Of a DNA stretch of 64,000 bases, positions 1-8,570 are shown piece by piece (within the stretch, counting starts at the first letter, position 1; every line of letters starts with the position of its first letter). Location of the stretch: positions 62,001 through 126,000 of the forward strand of contig CACNRI010000002.1 of the NCBI GenBank assembly GCA_902622845.1. Reading direction: 5' to 3'. A program made the translations under genes and the position numbers. Source of the stretch: an uncultured SAR86 cluster bacterium (GTDB lineage: Bacteria; Pseudomonadota; Gammaproteobacteria; Magnimaribacterales; D2472). Under the pieces are notes generated by a model. It ran no database searches. It was not told the origin of the DNA and saw only the letters and a list, made by a program, of their open reading frames with translations.

Positions 1-2
1 AT

Positions 3-68
3 GGATTACCAAGATATTGTATAAATGCAACCGTTTTAGAATTTGTTCCTAGAAAAGGTTCTATTTAA
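3..68 (+). CDS. Possible 3' end of a gene truncated by the window edge
   Basis: Reading frame 3 is open from the window edge to a TAA at 66-68 and encodes about 21 residues with an ordinary composition (GLPRYCINATVLEFVP and so on). Its stop would overlap the stop of the convergent glycoside hydrolase by two bases, an arrangement common elsewhere in this window. Too little is visible to name a family, and chance openness over 66 bases cannot be excluded. Confidence 0.3.
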   Translation, partial: GLPRYCINATVLEFVPRKGSI

Positions 69-2005
69 TAAGAAATCCCATACCCAAATTCATAAGTTGG
101 GTTTGCAGAGTCATCTGGCAAGTCTTCCTTTTGATTAAGTACTGATTCCATTGAGGATGGTATTTCAAAAGGTAATTTACCCGATGGATTAAATTCTCCA
201 AACAGTCCCTCAAAAATTATCCGATCTTGAACACCAAAAGTTCCAATCAAACCAGACGAGCTTTCCTTGATACTTTTAAGAATAGCTGGTCTATTAAGAT
301 CTACAACTACAATTAGCTTCTTTTCATTTGAATAGGCTTCAATTTTTTTAATTATTTCTTTATTAAAATTTAAGTCTCCATTCGGAAACAATGTACTTAG
401 AAAGTTATCAAAAGCTCTATTTAATCCAGATTCTTGATTCCCATTAAATACAGTGTGAATATACATAATAACTGCATCGGCATCATCCGGATCCTTTACT
501 AATTCACCAAATTCTCTTGCTTCTTCTTCGCTTAAACCATCGACGAATATTTTTGATCCTTTTTTTAGGGGTAATATCCCATTATTTTCCAGCAGAACTA
601 TCGATTTTCTCTGGGCCTCTAAGCCCGCTTCGATATTATCTTGTGTATTGACTTTATACTGGACGAGCTCCTCATTTACATAAGGGTTATCAAAAAGACC
701 TAATTCAAATTTATTTAAAAGAATTCTTCTTACAGATTCATCAATTCTGACTTCTGTAATTTGATCATCTTTTACGAGATCTATTAAATAGTCTGTATCC
801 TTTTCTCCTCCGTATTGATCGATTCCAGCTTTAATAGACTTTTCATACCTTTGTTCAATTGAAAGCTCATCAACTCCCCAATGTCTTCCAGTAATAATCC
901 CCCAATCAGAGCAAATTACTCCATCATAGTTAAGTTCTTCTCTTAGAAGATCTTTGAGAATATAACTGTTGAAAGCCATTGCAACATCTTCATCTGTTTG
1001 ACCAACGGGAATTCCATAATAAGGCATAACAACTTTAAGATTATTTTTTATTGCCTCTTTGAAGGGTAATAAGTGATATTCAAAATTACCACCTGGGTAG
1101 ATTTGATTTCTTCCGCTAAAAAGATGTGGATCAAGTCCATTTTCTTGTGGTCCGCCTCCAGGAAAATGTTTCACCATTGTCAAAACGCTTTTATTGCTGA
1201 TATCGTTCTGTTGAAAGCCGTTCATATATTCGATGGTCATTTTTGAAGACATCTCAGCATTTGACCCAAAGGTACCAAAGTTTCTAGCCCATCTTGGTTC
1301 AGTTGCTAGATCTGACATTGGATGTAAAGCTGTTCTTATCCCTACAGCTAAGTACTCATCTCTAACAATTTCTGCGAATTCCCTAATTATTTTTGGATTT
1401 GATGTTGCAGCAAATCCTAATTGAGATGGCCACTTTGAAAAACCATCAACAGAAAAAGATGCAACACCTCCACCTTTTGGAACCTCATGAATAGGGTCTG
1501 AGCTAATTGTTATTGGGATACCTAATCTGGATCTAGATGCAGTTTTTTGAAGAGAATTTATCTTTTTTGCTAACTCAGCTGGGCTAGGATTTCCATAAAG
1601 ATTGAAATGAGTAATATGATCAAAAATTATTTGTGATTCAGTTGATGAATTCCCTCTTATTGCGATTTCGTAAAGAAACATCAATAAATCTGGTTTGAGA
1701 ATAAAAGGAGGGTGAAACATTTGACCAACTTTCTCCTCAAGAGTCATTTTCCTTAAAAGATCATTGGCACGATCTCGTGGTAAATTTCTATGATCTTCAT
1801 AAATGTCTAATTGCCCATTTTTATTTAGGTCTCTAAATTCCTGTCCGTCTATAGTTAAGGTATTAACTTCTCCTGATAAGGCCCTATTTATTTTTATTTT
1901 CTCAACAGGTTTTATAAGTTTGAAAGAAAGAAGAACTAAAAGAGTTATTAGCAGTGAAAGTAGCAAATAAAATATATATTTAAATATACTCTTAATGCCT
2001 ATCAA
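65..2005 (-). CDS. Membrane-anchored glycoside hydrolase family 3 protein (beta-glucosidase type)
   Basis: Predicted to hydrolyse terminal beta-linked sugars from oligosaccharides on the outer side of the inner membrane or in the periplasm. Residues about 9-31 are one hydrophobic segment without a clear cleavage site, so it looks like a signal anchor. Residues 59-71 form an EF-hand-like loop (DLNKNGQLDIYED) that probably binds calcium. The (beta/alpha)8 domain carries KHFPGGG near residue 277 and the SDW nucleophile motif with Asp367. The C-terminal domain ends in FGYGISY, typical of the family. It lies 21 bases downstream of the nitronate monooxygenase gene on the same strand, so the two are probably co-transcribed. 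The substrate cannot be read from the sequence; glucosidase, xylosidase and N-acetylhexosaminidase members share these motifs. Confidence 0.85.
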   Translation of the reverse strand: MIGIKSIFKYIFYLLLSLLITLLVLLSFKLIKPVEKIKINRALSGEVNTLTIDGQEFRDLNKNGQLDIYEDHRNLPRDRANDLLRKMTLEEKVGQMFHPPFILKPDLLMFLYEIAIRGNSSTESQIIFDHITHFNLYGNPSPAELAKKINSLQKTASRSRLGIPITISSDPIHEVPKGGGVASFSVDGFSKWPSQLGFAATSNPKIIREFAEIVRDEYLAVGIRTALHPMSDLATEPRWARNFGTFGSNAEMSSKMTIEYMNGFQQNDISNKSVLTMVKHFPGGGPQENGLDPHLFSGRNQIYPGGNFEYHLLPFKEAIKNNLKVVMPYYGIPVGQTDEDVAMAFNSYILKDLLREELNYDGVICSDWGIITGRHWGVDELSIEQRYEKSIKAGIDQYGGEKDTDYLIDLVKDDQITEVRIDESVRRILLNKFELGLFDNPYVNEELVQYKVNTQDNIEAGLEAQRKSIVLLENNGILPLKKGSKIFVDGLSEEEAREFGELVKDPDDADAVIMYIHTVFNGNQESGLNRAFDNFLSTLFPNGDLNFNKEIIKKIEAYSNEKKLIVVVDLNRPAILKSIKESSSGLIGTFGVQDRIIFEGLFGEFNPSGKLPFEIPSSMESVLNQKEDLPDDSANPTYEFGYGISY

Positions 2006-2026
2006 TTAACTGATCCAATTATTTAT

Positions 2027-3181
2027 TTAGTCTGAAAAGAAACCATTAACTCTTTCATAAGACTCAACAAATTCCTCTTTAAACTTTTGAACAGTTTGTC
2101 CAGCGCTTAAGGTTTCATTTACCAGCCCAATTCCTTGTCCAACCCAGTAGGTTTCAAGTTGTTTTGCACCTTCATGACCAATTGCTGCTTGATCAGCAAC
2201 TTTTTTGAGAGCGGGCTCACTTACCATAGTTTGAAGAGGCATAGGTAGAGGTTCTGGTGCATCTTTTGATTCCCACGCATCAACCCATGGAGATTTTAAC
2301 TGTCTAGAATGCTTCCCAGTTCTGCTTTTTGATCTAACCGTATGACTTGATGAAGCAGCAATCATTTTTTCTTTAACATTATCAGATGTTTCAGCTTCTG
2401 TTGTTGGAAGAAATACAGATGCGCACCACACTCCATCAGCACCCATCGCCATAACTCCTGCCATTTGTTCTCCAGTGCAGATTCCTCCAGCGGCGAGAAT
2501 TGGAACATCTCCATAAGGTTTTAGTGCTCTTCTTACTTCAGGAACAAGAACCATTGTTGAAACGCTTCCACAATGACCACCTCCTTCTGTGCCTGATACC
2601 ACAATAATGTCGACACCAGCTTCAACTTGCTTAACTGCATGCTGTTTTGCACCAATTAGCGCAGCAACAGGAACATTGTGTTCTTTGCCCATATCAAGCA
2701 TCCATTTTGGTGGGACTCCAAGAGCATTTGCAACAAGGCCTATAGGGTGTGAAAAAGCAACTTCAAGCACTTCTTTGGCTCCATCTAGACCAGCTCCGAG
2801 GACTTGGTTAGAATTTTGCTCAGTTCTTTGAGAGCCTGCATCAGACCTCAAATCATTTGCTTCAATATCATGTTTTTCTAGAACATCAGCTCTAAATTCC
2901 CTATGTTCTTGAGGAATCATGGCTCTAAGATCATCTGTAGTTAAGTTTTCACCTTTACCAACGTAAGAATTAGGCACAAGGACATCCACACCGTATGGTT
3001 TGCCATCAACATGTTCATCTATCCAATTAAGTTCAATCTCAAGCTTTTCTGGAGAAAGTCCGACAGCTCCCAAAACTCCCATACCTCCAGCTTTTGAAAC
3101 AGCAGCAACAACATCTCTACAATGACTAAAAGCAACCATTGGAAACTCTATATTTAATAATTCGCAAATTTGTGATTTCAT
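2027..3181 (-). CDS. Nitronate monooxygenase family FMN protein
   Basis: An FMN-dependent TIM-barrel enzyme of the 2-nitropropane dioxygenase/nitronate monooxygenase family, cytoplasmic, which oxidises nitronates or related toxic carbon acids. Visible family features are the N-terminal ICELLNIEFP, the glycine-rich AAGGICTGEQMAGVMAMGADGV phosphate-binding region (given here only to locate it, near residues 236-257), and a VVSGTEGGGHCG stretch with the candidate catalytic histidine. At 384 residues it is longer than the minimal 310-330 residue class because of a C-terminal extension (EFVESYERVNGFF). The start has AGGAAA a few bases upstream. It heads a two-gene leftward operon with the glycoside hydrolase and diverges from the rraA-like gene. 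The physiological substrate is unknown; many family members are misannotated as enoyl reductases. Confidence 0.8.
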   Translation of the reverse strand: MKSQICELLNIEFPMVAFSHCRDVVAAVSKAGGMGVLGAVGLSPEKLEIELNWIDEHVDGKPYGVDVLVPNSYVGKGENLTTDDLRAMIPQEHREFRADVLEKHDIEANDLRSDAGSQRTEQNSNQVLGAGLDGAKEVLEVAFSHPIGLVANALGVPPKWMLDMGKEHNVPVAALIGAKQHAVKQVEAGVDIIVVSGTEGGGHCGSVSTMVLVPEVRRALKPYGDVPILAAGGICTGEQMAGVMAMGADGVWCASVFLPTTEAETSDNVKEKMIAASSSHTVRSKSRTGKHSRQLKSPWVDAWESKDAPEPLPMPLQTMVSEPALKKVADQAAIGHEGAKQLETYWVGQGIGLVNETLSAGQTVQKFKEEFVESYERVNGFFSD

Positions 3182-3259
3182 TTTTTTTCCTATTTTTAGA
3201 ATTTATTTTAACCCAGTTTTTTATTTGCATGGAAAATATAAAACAGTAATAATTTAAAA

Positions 3260-3742
3260 ATGTTTTCAACTCCAGATCTCAAAGACAAGTATCAAAAAAA
3301 AGTTTTTCAAGGATTTAAATCAATGAAATCTTTTGGAAGTAAAGACTCCTTTTTTGGACAAATTAAAACTGTTACCTGTCACGATGATAATTCTAAAGTG
3401 AAGGAAATACTCGGCACCAATGGCAAGGGAAAGGTGCTAGTTATTAATTCAAATTTGATAACTCATGCGGCAATGATTGGAGATGAAATTGCTCAAAAAG
3501 CTATTGATAATGAATGGAATGGAATTTTTGTTGCTGGGTACGTGAGAGATGTTGAGCTTCTTAAGCAGATGGATTTAGGCATCTTGGCCCTTGGATCAAC
3601 GACAACTAAGACAAACAAAAATAATAAAGGCTTTCTTGGAGAAGATGTTATTTTTGGTGGCGTTATTTTAAGTGAAGATTCTTGGTTATATGCAGATAAG
3701 AATGGATGGTTAGTTTCGAAGGAACCCCTAGAAGTTAACTGA
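3260..3742 (+). CDS. rraA: RraA-like protein (RNase E inhibitor / HMG-CHA aldolase family)
   Basis: The fold is that of RraA, which in E. coli binds RNase E and slows RNA decay; relatives are 4-hydroxy-4-methyl-2-oxoglutarate aldolases. The 160-residue length is typical of RraA. Conserved features include GKGKVLVINSN, the GDEIAQKAIDNEWNGIFVAGYVRDVE region with the RD pair of the aldolase family, ALGSTTTKTNK, and GGVILSEDSWLYADKNG. The gene is not in an operon: it diverges from the nitronate monooxygenase and its last 15 bases overlap the 3' end of the convergent acyltransferase gene. Upstream there is only a weak promoter (TTGCAT at 3225, AT-rich -10 region about 3247). Aldolase versus RNase E regulator cannot be decided from the sequence. 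Confidence 0.78.
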   Translation: MFSTPDLKDKYQKKVFQGFKSMKSFGSKDSFFGQIKTVTCHDDNSKVKEILGTNGKGKVLVINSNLITHAAMIGDEIAQKAIDNEWNGIFVAGYVRDVELLKQMDLGILALGSTTTKTNKNNKGFLGEDVIFGGVILSEDSWLYADKNGWLVSKEPLEVN

Positions 3743-4612
3743 ATCTATAAGCTTGTCTTTTTCAACCCAAACATTGTCAAGCCAATCCCGAAATTCAGTT
3801 CTATAAGAAGGATCATTGAGATAATCTCTTCTTTTTAAACTTTCCGGGATCCTTAACTTTTTCACAAAAATCTTTACATCTGAAAGATCACCAATACAAA
3901 AGTCCCAAAATGATCTTTTCTTTGATTTGTATACAATTGTGAAGTCCAAGAGATAATCGATTTTTGGAACAGCAGATAGGCCTAATGCAATACCACCTAT
4001 TTTTGGTGCAAGTAAATTTTTATATGGAGAATTTTGCTCAGCATGTTTTTTTGGACTATTTCTGGTGCCCTCAGCAAAGCTAAATATAGTTGTTGGCTGT
4101 CTTTCAAATCTTTTGCATGATGCAATAGTATTCTGGTAATCAAGTTTTCTTAAATTTGGATTTTTTTCTAATTGTTGCTTCGAATGTCTATTCACGAAGG
4201 GCATATTAAGAGTAACATTTGCAAGAAATACTGGCGGTAACCACCAAAGATCTTTCTTCATAAATATTTTAAACAAAGGGGCTTTAAAATTTGTTGCAGC
4301 TAAAACACAGAAGACATCACCCCATGATGCATGATTTGAAGTAGCTAAATACCATTCATCCATTGATACTTCATCTTCAATTATGAACTCCCATCTTTTT
4401 TGATGAAGGAATTGAATAGAGATTGCTAAAGATTTAACGGTAAGATCTCCAATTAGATTTGAAAACTTGTGAAGGGATCTTTTGAAAGGGCGGTATTTTA
4501 TAATTATTCTTGGAGAGTTAATTATTGTTAATGTTCCAAAGCCAATAAATAAGATTATAGCTATATTAATAAATGTAATTATTCCAATTAAAAAAGATTT
4601 TATTGTTCTCAC
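3728..4612 (-). CDS. PlsC-type 1-acyl-sn-glycerol-3-phosphate acyltransferase (YihG-like)
   Basis: Transfers an acyl chain to a lysophospholipid-type acceptor at the inner membrane. Residues about 7-32 are an N-terminal membrane segment. The catalytic HxxxxD box is NHASWGD at residues 93-99 (His94, Asp99), and FAEGTR near 178-183 is the glycerol-phosphate binding motif. The 294-residue length is near that of YihG and other long AGPATs and longer than classical PlsC (about 245). It starts with GTG and has a good Shine-Dalgarno (GGAGG, 5 bases away). It is the last gene of a leftward operon with two acyl-CoA dehydrogenases, 18 bases downstream of the second, which suggests that imported or endogenous acyl chains are shared between degradation and membrane lipid remodelling. 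Confidence 0.82.
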   Translation of the reverse strand: MRTIKSFLIGIITFINIAIILFIGFGTLTIINSPRIIIKYRPFKRSLHKFSNLIGDLTVKSLAISIQFLHQKRWEFIIEDEVSMDEWYLATSNHASWGDVFCVLAATNFKAPLFKIFMKKDLWWLPPVFLANVTLNMPFVNRHSKQQLEKNPNLRKLDYQNTIASCKRFERQPTTIFSFAEGTRNSPKKHAEQNSPYKNLLAPKIGGIALGLSAVPKIDYLLDFTIVYKSKKRSFWDFCIGDLSDVKIFVKKLRIPESLKRRDYLNDPSYRTEFRDWLDNVWVEKDKLIDSVNF

Positions 4613-4630
4613 GGATACCTCCGTTTTCTT

Positions 4631-5770
4631 TTAAAACCCTGTTAGATTAGCATATCTTTCCTGATGGAAAGTCGAATTCCCCAAAATTGTCTCGGCAACC
4701 CTTGCTCTTTTAAGATAAAAACCTATGTCGTACTCATCAGTAACACCTATGCCGCCATGCATCTGGACTGCTTCATTGCTTACAAGATGAGAAGTTTCAC
4801 CAACAATTGATTTTGCAAGACTTGAAAGCCTTTGGAGATCATTTGAATTTTCCTCTGCTCCTTGCATTGCAGCCATAACAGCTGATTTTGTTAATTCAAT
4901 TTCGCAGAACATTTCAGCTGCTCTGTGCTGGAGTGCCTGAAATGATCCTATTGGAACACCAAATTGTTTTCTCTCTTTGAGGTATTCAATTGTTATTTCA
5001 AATGCTTTTTCGCATGAGCCTAACATTTCAGCAGAAAGAGCAATCCTTCCAACATCTAAAATCTCATTAATCGGCTCAAGACCCATATCAATTTCACCCA
5101 AAATCATAGTTTCATCAACAGATACATTATCAAAAGTAATATTTGCATAGTTTCTTGAATCTGCCATATCAAGTTTCACTTTCTTAAGGTTGCTACTATC
5201 AGATTCAACTAGAAACATACTCAATCCACCAACATCATCATCTTCACCAGAAGTTCTTGCCACAACAATGATAATATCTGCACTTGCACCATCTACAACA
5301 AATATTTTTTTTCCGTTAAGAACATAGTTAGAGCCGTCTTTAATTGCTTTTAATTCGCAAATATTTGGGTTGTGATGACTATTTTCATCTATTGCCAAAG
5401 CAGTAGTTAACTCACCAGATGCAATTTTTGATAAGTACTTTTGTTTTTGTTCCTCTGATCCAAATTTTGTCAATGCTGTTGCGCCTAAAACTCCAGAAGC
5501 AAACAATGGAGAGGGCGTGAGAGTTTTTCCACATTCTTGAAGAATAACGCTCATGCCAGTCAACCCGAAGTTTGAACCTCCGTATTCTTCGGGAATTAAA
5601 ATTCCTGACCACCCAAGCTTAACCATCTCACTCCATATTTCCTTATCCCAGCAAAGCTGATCATCTGAATCTCTAAGCCCCCTTAAATGGGAAACAGGAG
5701 TTTTTTCAGATACAAAACTAAGCGCTGTTTCTTTAAGATAGTTTTGTTCTTCGTTTAAGATTAACTTCAT
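4631..5770 (-). CDS. Acyl-CoA dehydrogenase, second subunit-like gene of a tandem pair
   Basis: An FAD-dependent acyl-CoA dehydrogenase, cytoplasmic, making the 2,3-double bond in fatty or steroid-like acyl-CoA. The three domains are in order: alpha N-terminal (EQNYLKETALSFV), beta middle, and C-terminal helical domain with ERKQFGVPIGSFQALQHRAAEM. Near the end, AVQMHGGIGVTDEYDIGFYLKRA is the FAD- and subunit-binding signature. Length 379 is normal. Its start codon shares one base with the stop of the preceding acyl-CoA dehydrogenase (TAATG), implying translational coupling. Tandem, divergent acyl-CoA dehydrogenases of this sort form alpha2beta2 heterotetramers in the actinobacterial steroid side-chain pathway; the same here is an inference. 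Confidence 0.87.
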   Translation of the reverse strand: MKLILNEEQNYLKETALSFVSEKTPVSHLRGLRDSDDQLCWDKEIWSEMVKLGWSGILIPEEYGGSNFGLTGMSVILQECGKTLTPSPLFASGVLGATALTKFGSEEQKQKYLSKIASGELTTALAIDENSHHNPNICELKAIKDGSNYVLNGKKIFVVDGASADIIIVVARTSGEDDDVGGLSMFLVESDSSNLKKVKLDMADSRNYANITFDNVSVDETMILGEIDMGLEPINEILDVGRIALSAEMLGSCEKAFEITIEYLKERKQFGVPIGSFQALQHRAAEMFCEIELTKSAVMAAMQGAEENSNDLQRLSSLAKSIVGETSHLVSNEAVQMHGGIGVTDEYDIGFYLKRARVAETILGNSTFHQERYANLTGF

Positions 5771-6963
5771 TATCCGGATGGAAGTTCAAGTACTCTTTTA
5801 GAAATTACATTTAGTTGCACTTCTGAGGTACCTCCTTCTATAGAATTACCTTTTGTTCTTAACCATGCCCTTGTAAGATTTTTTTCACTATCATCAAACT
5901 CATTTCCGTCCCATGCAAGTCCATTAACTCCAGAGGCTGCAACCATTAGCTCATGCCTTCTTTTGTTATGTTCAGTTCCATAGTATTTAAACATTGAAGC
6001 TACTGCAGAAGCTTTACCGCCCTCATCTGCAGCTCTTTGAAGGGTCAACCCAAAAGCATGTTCTTTCATTTTATGATCTATAACTTTTGACCTAAATATT
6101 GGATTAGATATTTTTCCTTCATCTTCACCAAAATGTTTTTTTGCTAATGAAACAACATCTTTTTTACTACCCATTCCTGCAGCAAGTCCAAAGTTAGATA
6201 TAAATTTTCTTTCATGCTGTAGCAATTTTTTTGCAATTGTCCAACCTGCATTAAGCTCACCCACAAGATTCTTTTTTGGAACTTCAACGTTATCAAAAAA
6301 CGTTTCACAAAATGGTGACTTGCCACTTATCAATGTAATAGGTTTAGTAGAAACTCCCGGATTTTCCATATCAATCAGCAAAAAGCTTATCCCGTTATGT
6401 TTTGGTTCTTTTGGTCCAGTTCTGACTAGAGCAAAGATCCAATCAGCTTTATCTGCATATGATGTCCAAACCTTCTGTCCATTTACTAAGAAATGATCTC
6501 CCATATCTTCTGCTTTAGTAGCAAGACTAGCTAAATCTGATCCTGAACCAGGTTCTGAGTATCCCTGACACCATCTTATTTCACCTTTAATTATTTTAGG
6601 AAGATGTTCTCTTTTTTGTGCTTCATTACCATACTCAAGTAAAACAGGGGCAAGCATCCATATACCAAAACTAAGAAGAGGAGCTCGAGCTCCAATAGCA
6701 AACATTTCTTCATTAAGTATTTTTACTTCCTCTTTATTTAGGCCACCACCACCATATTCTTTTGGCACCGTGGGCATAGTCCATCCTTTTTCTCCCATTC
6801 TATCGAGCCATAATTTAGAATCAGGATTCTTATAAACTGCTTTTCTACCACCCCACACTTCATCAATAGGTGTGTCAGCAGGTGCTCCAGCTCTCATAGT
6901 TGAGGGGCAATTTTTATCAAGCCAATCTTTGACTTCAACTCTAAAATTTTCTAAGTCGTTCAT
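5770..6963 (-). CDS. Acyl-CoA dehydrogenase, first gene of a tandem pair
   Basis: A second acyl-CoA dehydrogenase paralogue, first in the leftward operon. Domain landmarks are an N-terminal helical region with GWTMPTVPKEYGGGGL, the middle domain with WCQGYSEPGSGSDLASL (FAD and substrate contact), VNGQKVWTSYADKADW, and a C-terminal EGGTSEVQLNVISKRVLELP tail. At 397 residues it resembles the FadE-type dehydrogenases used for branched or cyclic substrates more than the short-chain enzymes. It differs clearly from its neighbour, so the pair is not a recent duplication. Catalytic glutamate assignment needs an alignment. The 105-base gap to nadK must hold its promoter; I could not pick a convincing one. 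Confidence 0.87.
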   Translation of the reverse strand: MNDLENFRVEVKDWLDKNCPSTMRAGAPADTPIDEVWGGRKAVYKNPDSKLWLDRMGEKGWTMPTVPKEYGGGGLNKEEVKILNEEMFAIGARAPLLSFGIWMLAPVLLEYGNEAQKREHLPKIIKGEIRWCQGYSEPGSGSDLASLATKAEDMGDHFLVNGQKVWTSYADKADWIFALVRTGPKEPKHNGISFLLIDMENPGVSTKPITLISGKSPFCETFFDNVEVPKKNLVGELNAGWTIAKKLLQHERKFISNFGLAAGMGSKKDVVSLAKKHFGEDEGKISNPIFRSKVIDHKMKEHAFGLTLQRAADEGGKASAVASMFKYYGTEHNKRRHELMVAASGVNGLAWDGNEFDDSEKNLTRAWLRTKGNSIEGGTSEVQLNVISKRVLELPSG

Positions 6964-7071
6964 ATTATTTATATATGTAAGTTAATTGAGAAATCAATTT
7001 TTAAATATTTTGCATTGAATATCAAGAAATGATCTCCAAAAAACGGTTAATAAATTCTTTTTTAATGGATG

Positions 7072-7077
7072 TATAAT
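7072..7077 (+). promoter_or_regulatory. -10 hexamer placing nadK in a leaderless transcript
   Basis: A perfect TATAAT lies at 7072-7077, six bases before the ATG at 7084. A transcript started 6-7 bases downstream of the hexamer would begin at or next to the start codon. The upstream ATG at 7069 overlaps the promoter element, so it is unlikely to be translated. No good -35 hexamer is visible at 16-18 bases. Confidence 0.5.
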
Positions 7078-7083
7078 TCAATT

Positions 7084-7938
7084 ATGTTTAAAAAAATTGG
7101 AGTAATTTATAAGGAATCCCTATCTTTTGATAAAGATATATCTCCTCATATTGAAACCATTCTTTCACACTCTAAAGAATTGTATTTCCATGAATCAGCA
7201 GAAGATGCTCCAAATGATTTTCCAAAGCTATCTAAAGATGAACTAGGCGATCAATCTGATTTAATAATTGTTTTTGGTGGCGATGGAACAATGCTTTCAA
7301 CTGCCAGAGACTTTATTGGTTATGACATACCAATAATGGGTGTAAATTTTGGGCAAGTTGGCTTTCTAACAGATAGCTCTGAAAATAACTTCAAGCAATC
7401 AATCGATGACGTTTTTAATGATAACTTTAAACTAGAAGAGAGATCATTTGTAAAAGCTCAATTCGATGACAAAGAAATTTTTGGACTTAATGAAATAGTT
7501 CTTCACTCAGGATCGTATGCACAAATGATGAAATTCAGTGTCAGCGTTGATGACCAACTCATTTTCGAAGAGAGGGCAGATGGATTAATTATTTCTACTC
7601 CGACAGGATCCACTGCATATTCATTATCTGCTGGAGGGTCAATAATATATCCCAATCTGAAAGTTTGGAGCATTATTCCGATGTTGCCACATAATCTTTC
7701 CTCAAGACCCTTTATTATTTCTTCTGATAGAAAAGTTGAGATACAAGTAACTAGTGGCCCTGATAAAAATGCATACATATCTGCAGACGGCCAAAGTGAA
7801 ATACCTATAAGTTATGGCTCAAAGCTAAATATATCTGAAAAAAGTGATGTCCTTAAATTAGTCCACCCCTCTAATTATAATTTCTTTGAAGCATGTCGAG
7901 ATAAGCTTGGTTGGGCATTGGATGTCACTAAAAGATAA
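7084..7938 (+). CDS. nadK: NAD kinase
   Basis: Phosphorylates NAD to NADP with ATP in the cytoplasm. The Walker-like GGDGTML loop is at residues 65-71, counted from the ATG at 7084. NEIVLHSG and the TPTGSTAYSLSAGGS segment, which bind the NAD substrate, follow. The length of 284 residues fits the family (E. coli 292). An in-frame ATG at 7069 would add five residues but lies on the -10 hexamer, so the 7084 start beginning MFKKIGVIY is preferred; it also matches how family members begin. The next gene starts two bases after its stop, so nadK opens the rightward run nadK-rhomboid-galU-pyrD. Confidence 0.92.
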   Translation: MFKKIGVIYKESLSFDKDISPHIETILSHSKELYFHESAEDAPNDFPKLSKDELGDQSDLIIVFGGDGTMLSTARDFIGYDIPIMGVNFGQVGFLTDSSENNFKQSIDDVFNDNFKLEERSFVKAQFDDKEIFGLNEIVLHSGSYAQMMKFSVSVDDQLIFEERADGLIISTPTGSTAYSLSAGGSIIYPNLKVWSIIPMLPHNLSSRPFIISSDRKVEIQVTSGPDKNAYISADGQSEIPISYGSKLNISEKSDVLKLVHPSNYNFFEACRDKLGWALDVTKR

Positions 7939-7940
7939 TC

Positions 7941-8570
7941 TTGCAACTCTCAAATAAAATATTTATCTGGTTAATAGCTTTTGCTTGTTTAGTATCTTTT
8001 TCTTCAAGCTTTGGCTCTAAACTAAATCTCATAGAGCCAATATTTTTTAGTAAATTCCTGATAAGTTTCAATCAAATTCAATTTTATGACTTTCAAACAA
8101 CCTATTTAATAAGTAATGAATGGTGGAGACTCATAACACCAATGCTAATACACTTTTCTCCCACGCACCTAATATTTAATTGCTTATGGATTTATATTTT
8201 GGGTAAGGAAATAGAAAATTTTGATGGTAAATGGCTTTTTTTGATCTTAATTTTAATTACTTCAGCTTCTAGTAATTATGCTCAGTATGCCTTTTCTGGT
8301 CCGTCAATATTTGGCGGTCTTTCTGGAGTTGTATATGGACTGCTAGGCTTTTGTTTTGTCCAAGAAACATTTTCAAGAATTAATAAATATTCATTTCCAC
8401 CTGCAATTTATTTATTTATGTTTATTTGGCTATTTATTGGTTTTACAGGATTTTTAGATCTATTAGGTTTTGGAAAGATTGCAAATTTTGCTCATCTTGG
8501 AGGACTAATCTCAGGAATCATGTGTGGTTATTTATTTCAGATGTATAATAATCGGAAAAATTATGAGTGA
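7941..8570 (+). CDS. GlpG-type rhomboid intramembrane serine protease
   Basis: A six-helix inner-membrane protease that cuts transmembrane substrates. All catalytic parts are visible: WWRLITPMLIHF loop, HLIFN with His76 and Asn80 (oxyanion), the GGLSG motif with nucleophile Ser128, and AHLGG with catalytic His185. The sequence around GGLSGVVYGLLGF is very close to E. coli GlpG. It lacks the GlpG N-terminal cytoplasmic domain and begins almost directly with the first membrane helix. The start is TTG at 7941, two bases after nadK; no ATG is available before the first helix. Its stop overlaps the galU start by eight bases. Rhombosortase was considered, but the GlpG-like sequence around the serine argues against it. 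Confidence 0.85.
   Translation: MQLSNKIFIWLIAFACLVSFSSSFGSKLNLIEPIFFSKFLISFNQIQFYDFQTTYLISNEWWRLITPMLIHFSPTHLIFNCLWIYILGKEIENFDGKWLFLILILITSASSNYAQYAFSGPSIFGGLSGVVYGLLGFCFVQETFSRINKYSFPPAIYLFMFIWLFIGFTGFLDLLGFGKIANFAHLGGLISGIMCGYLFQMYNNRKNYE

Noticed and set aside
7069..7083. Upstream ATG of nadK
   Set aside because: It lies across the -10 hexamer and adds five residues not typical of NadK.
7941..8570. Rhombosortase
   Set aside because: The sequence around GGLSG and the second helix match GlpG far better than rhombosortases.
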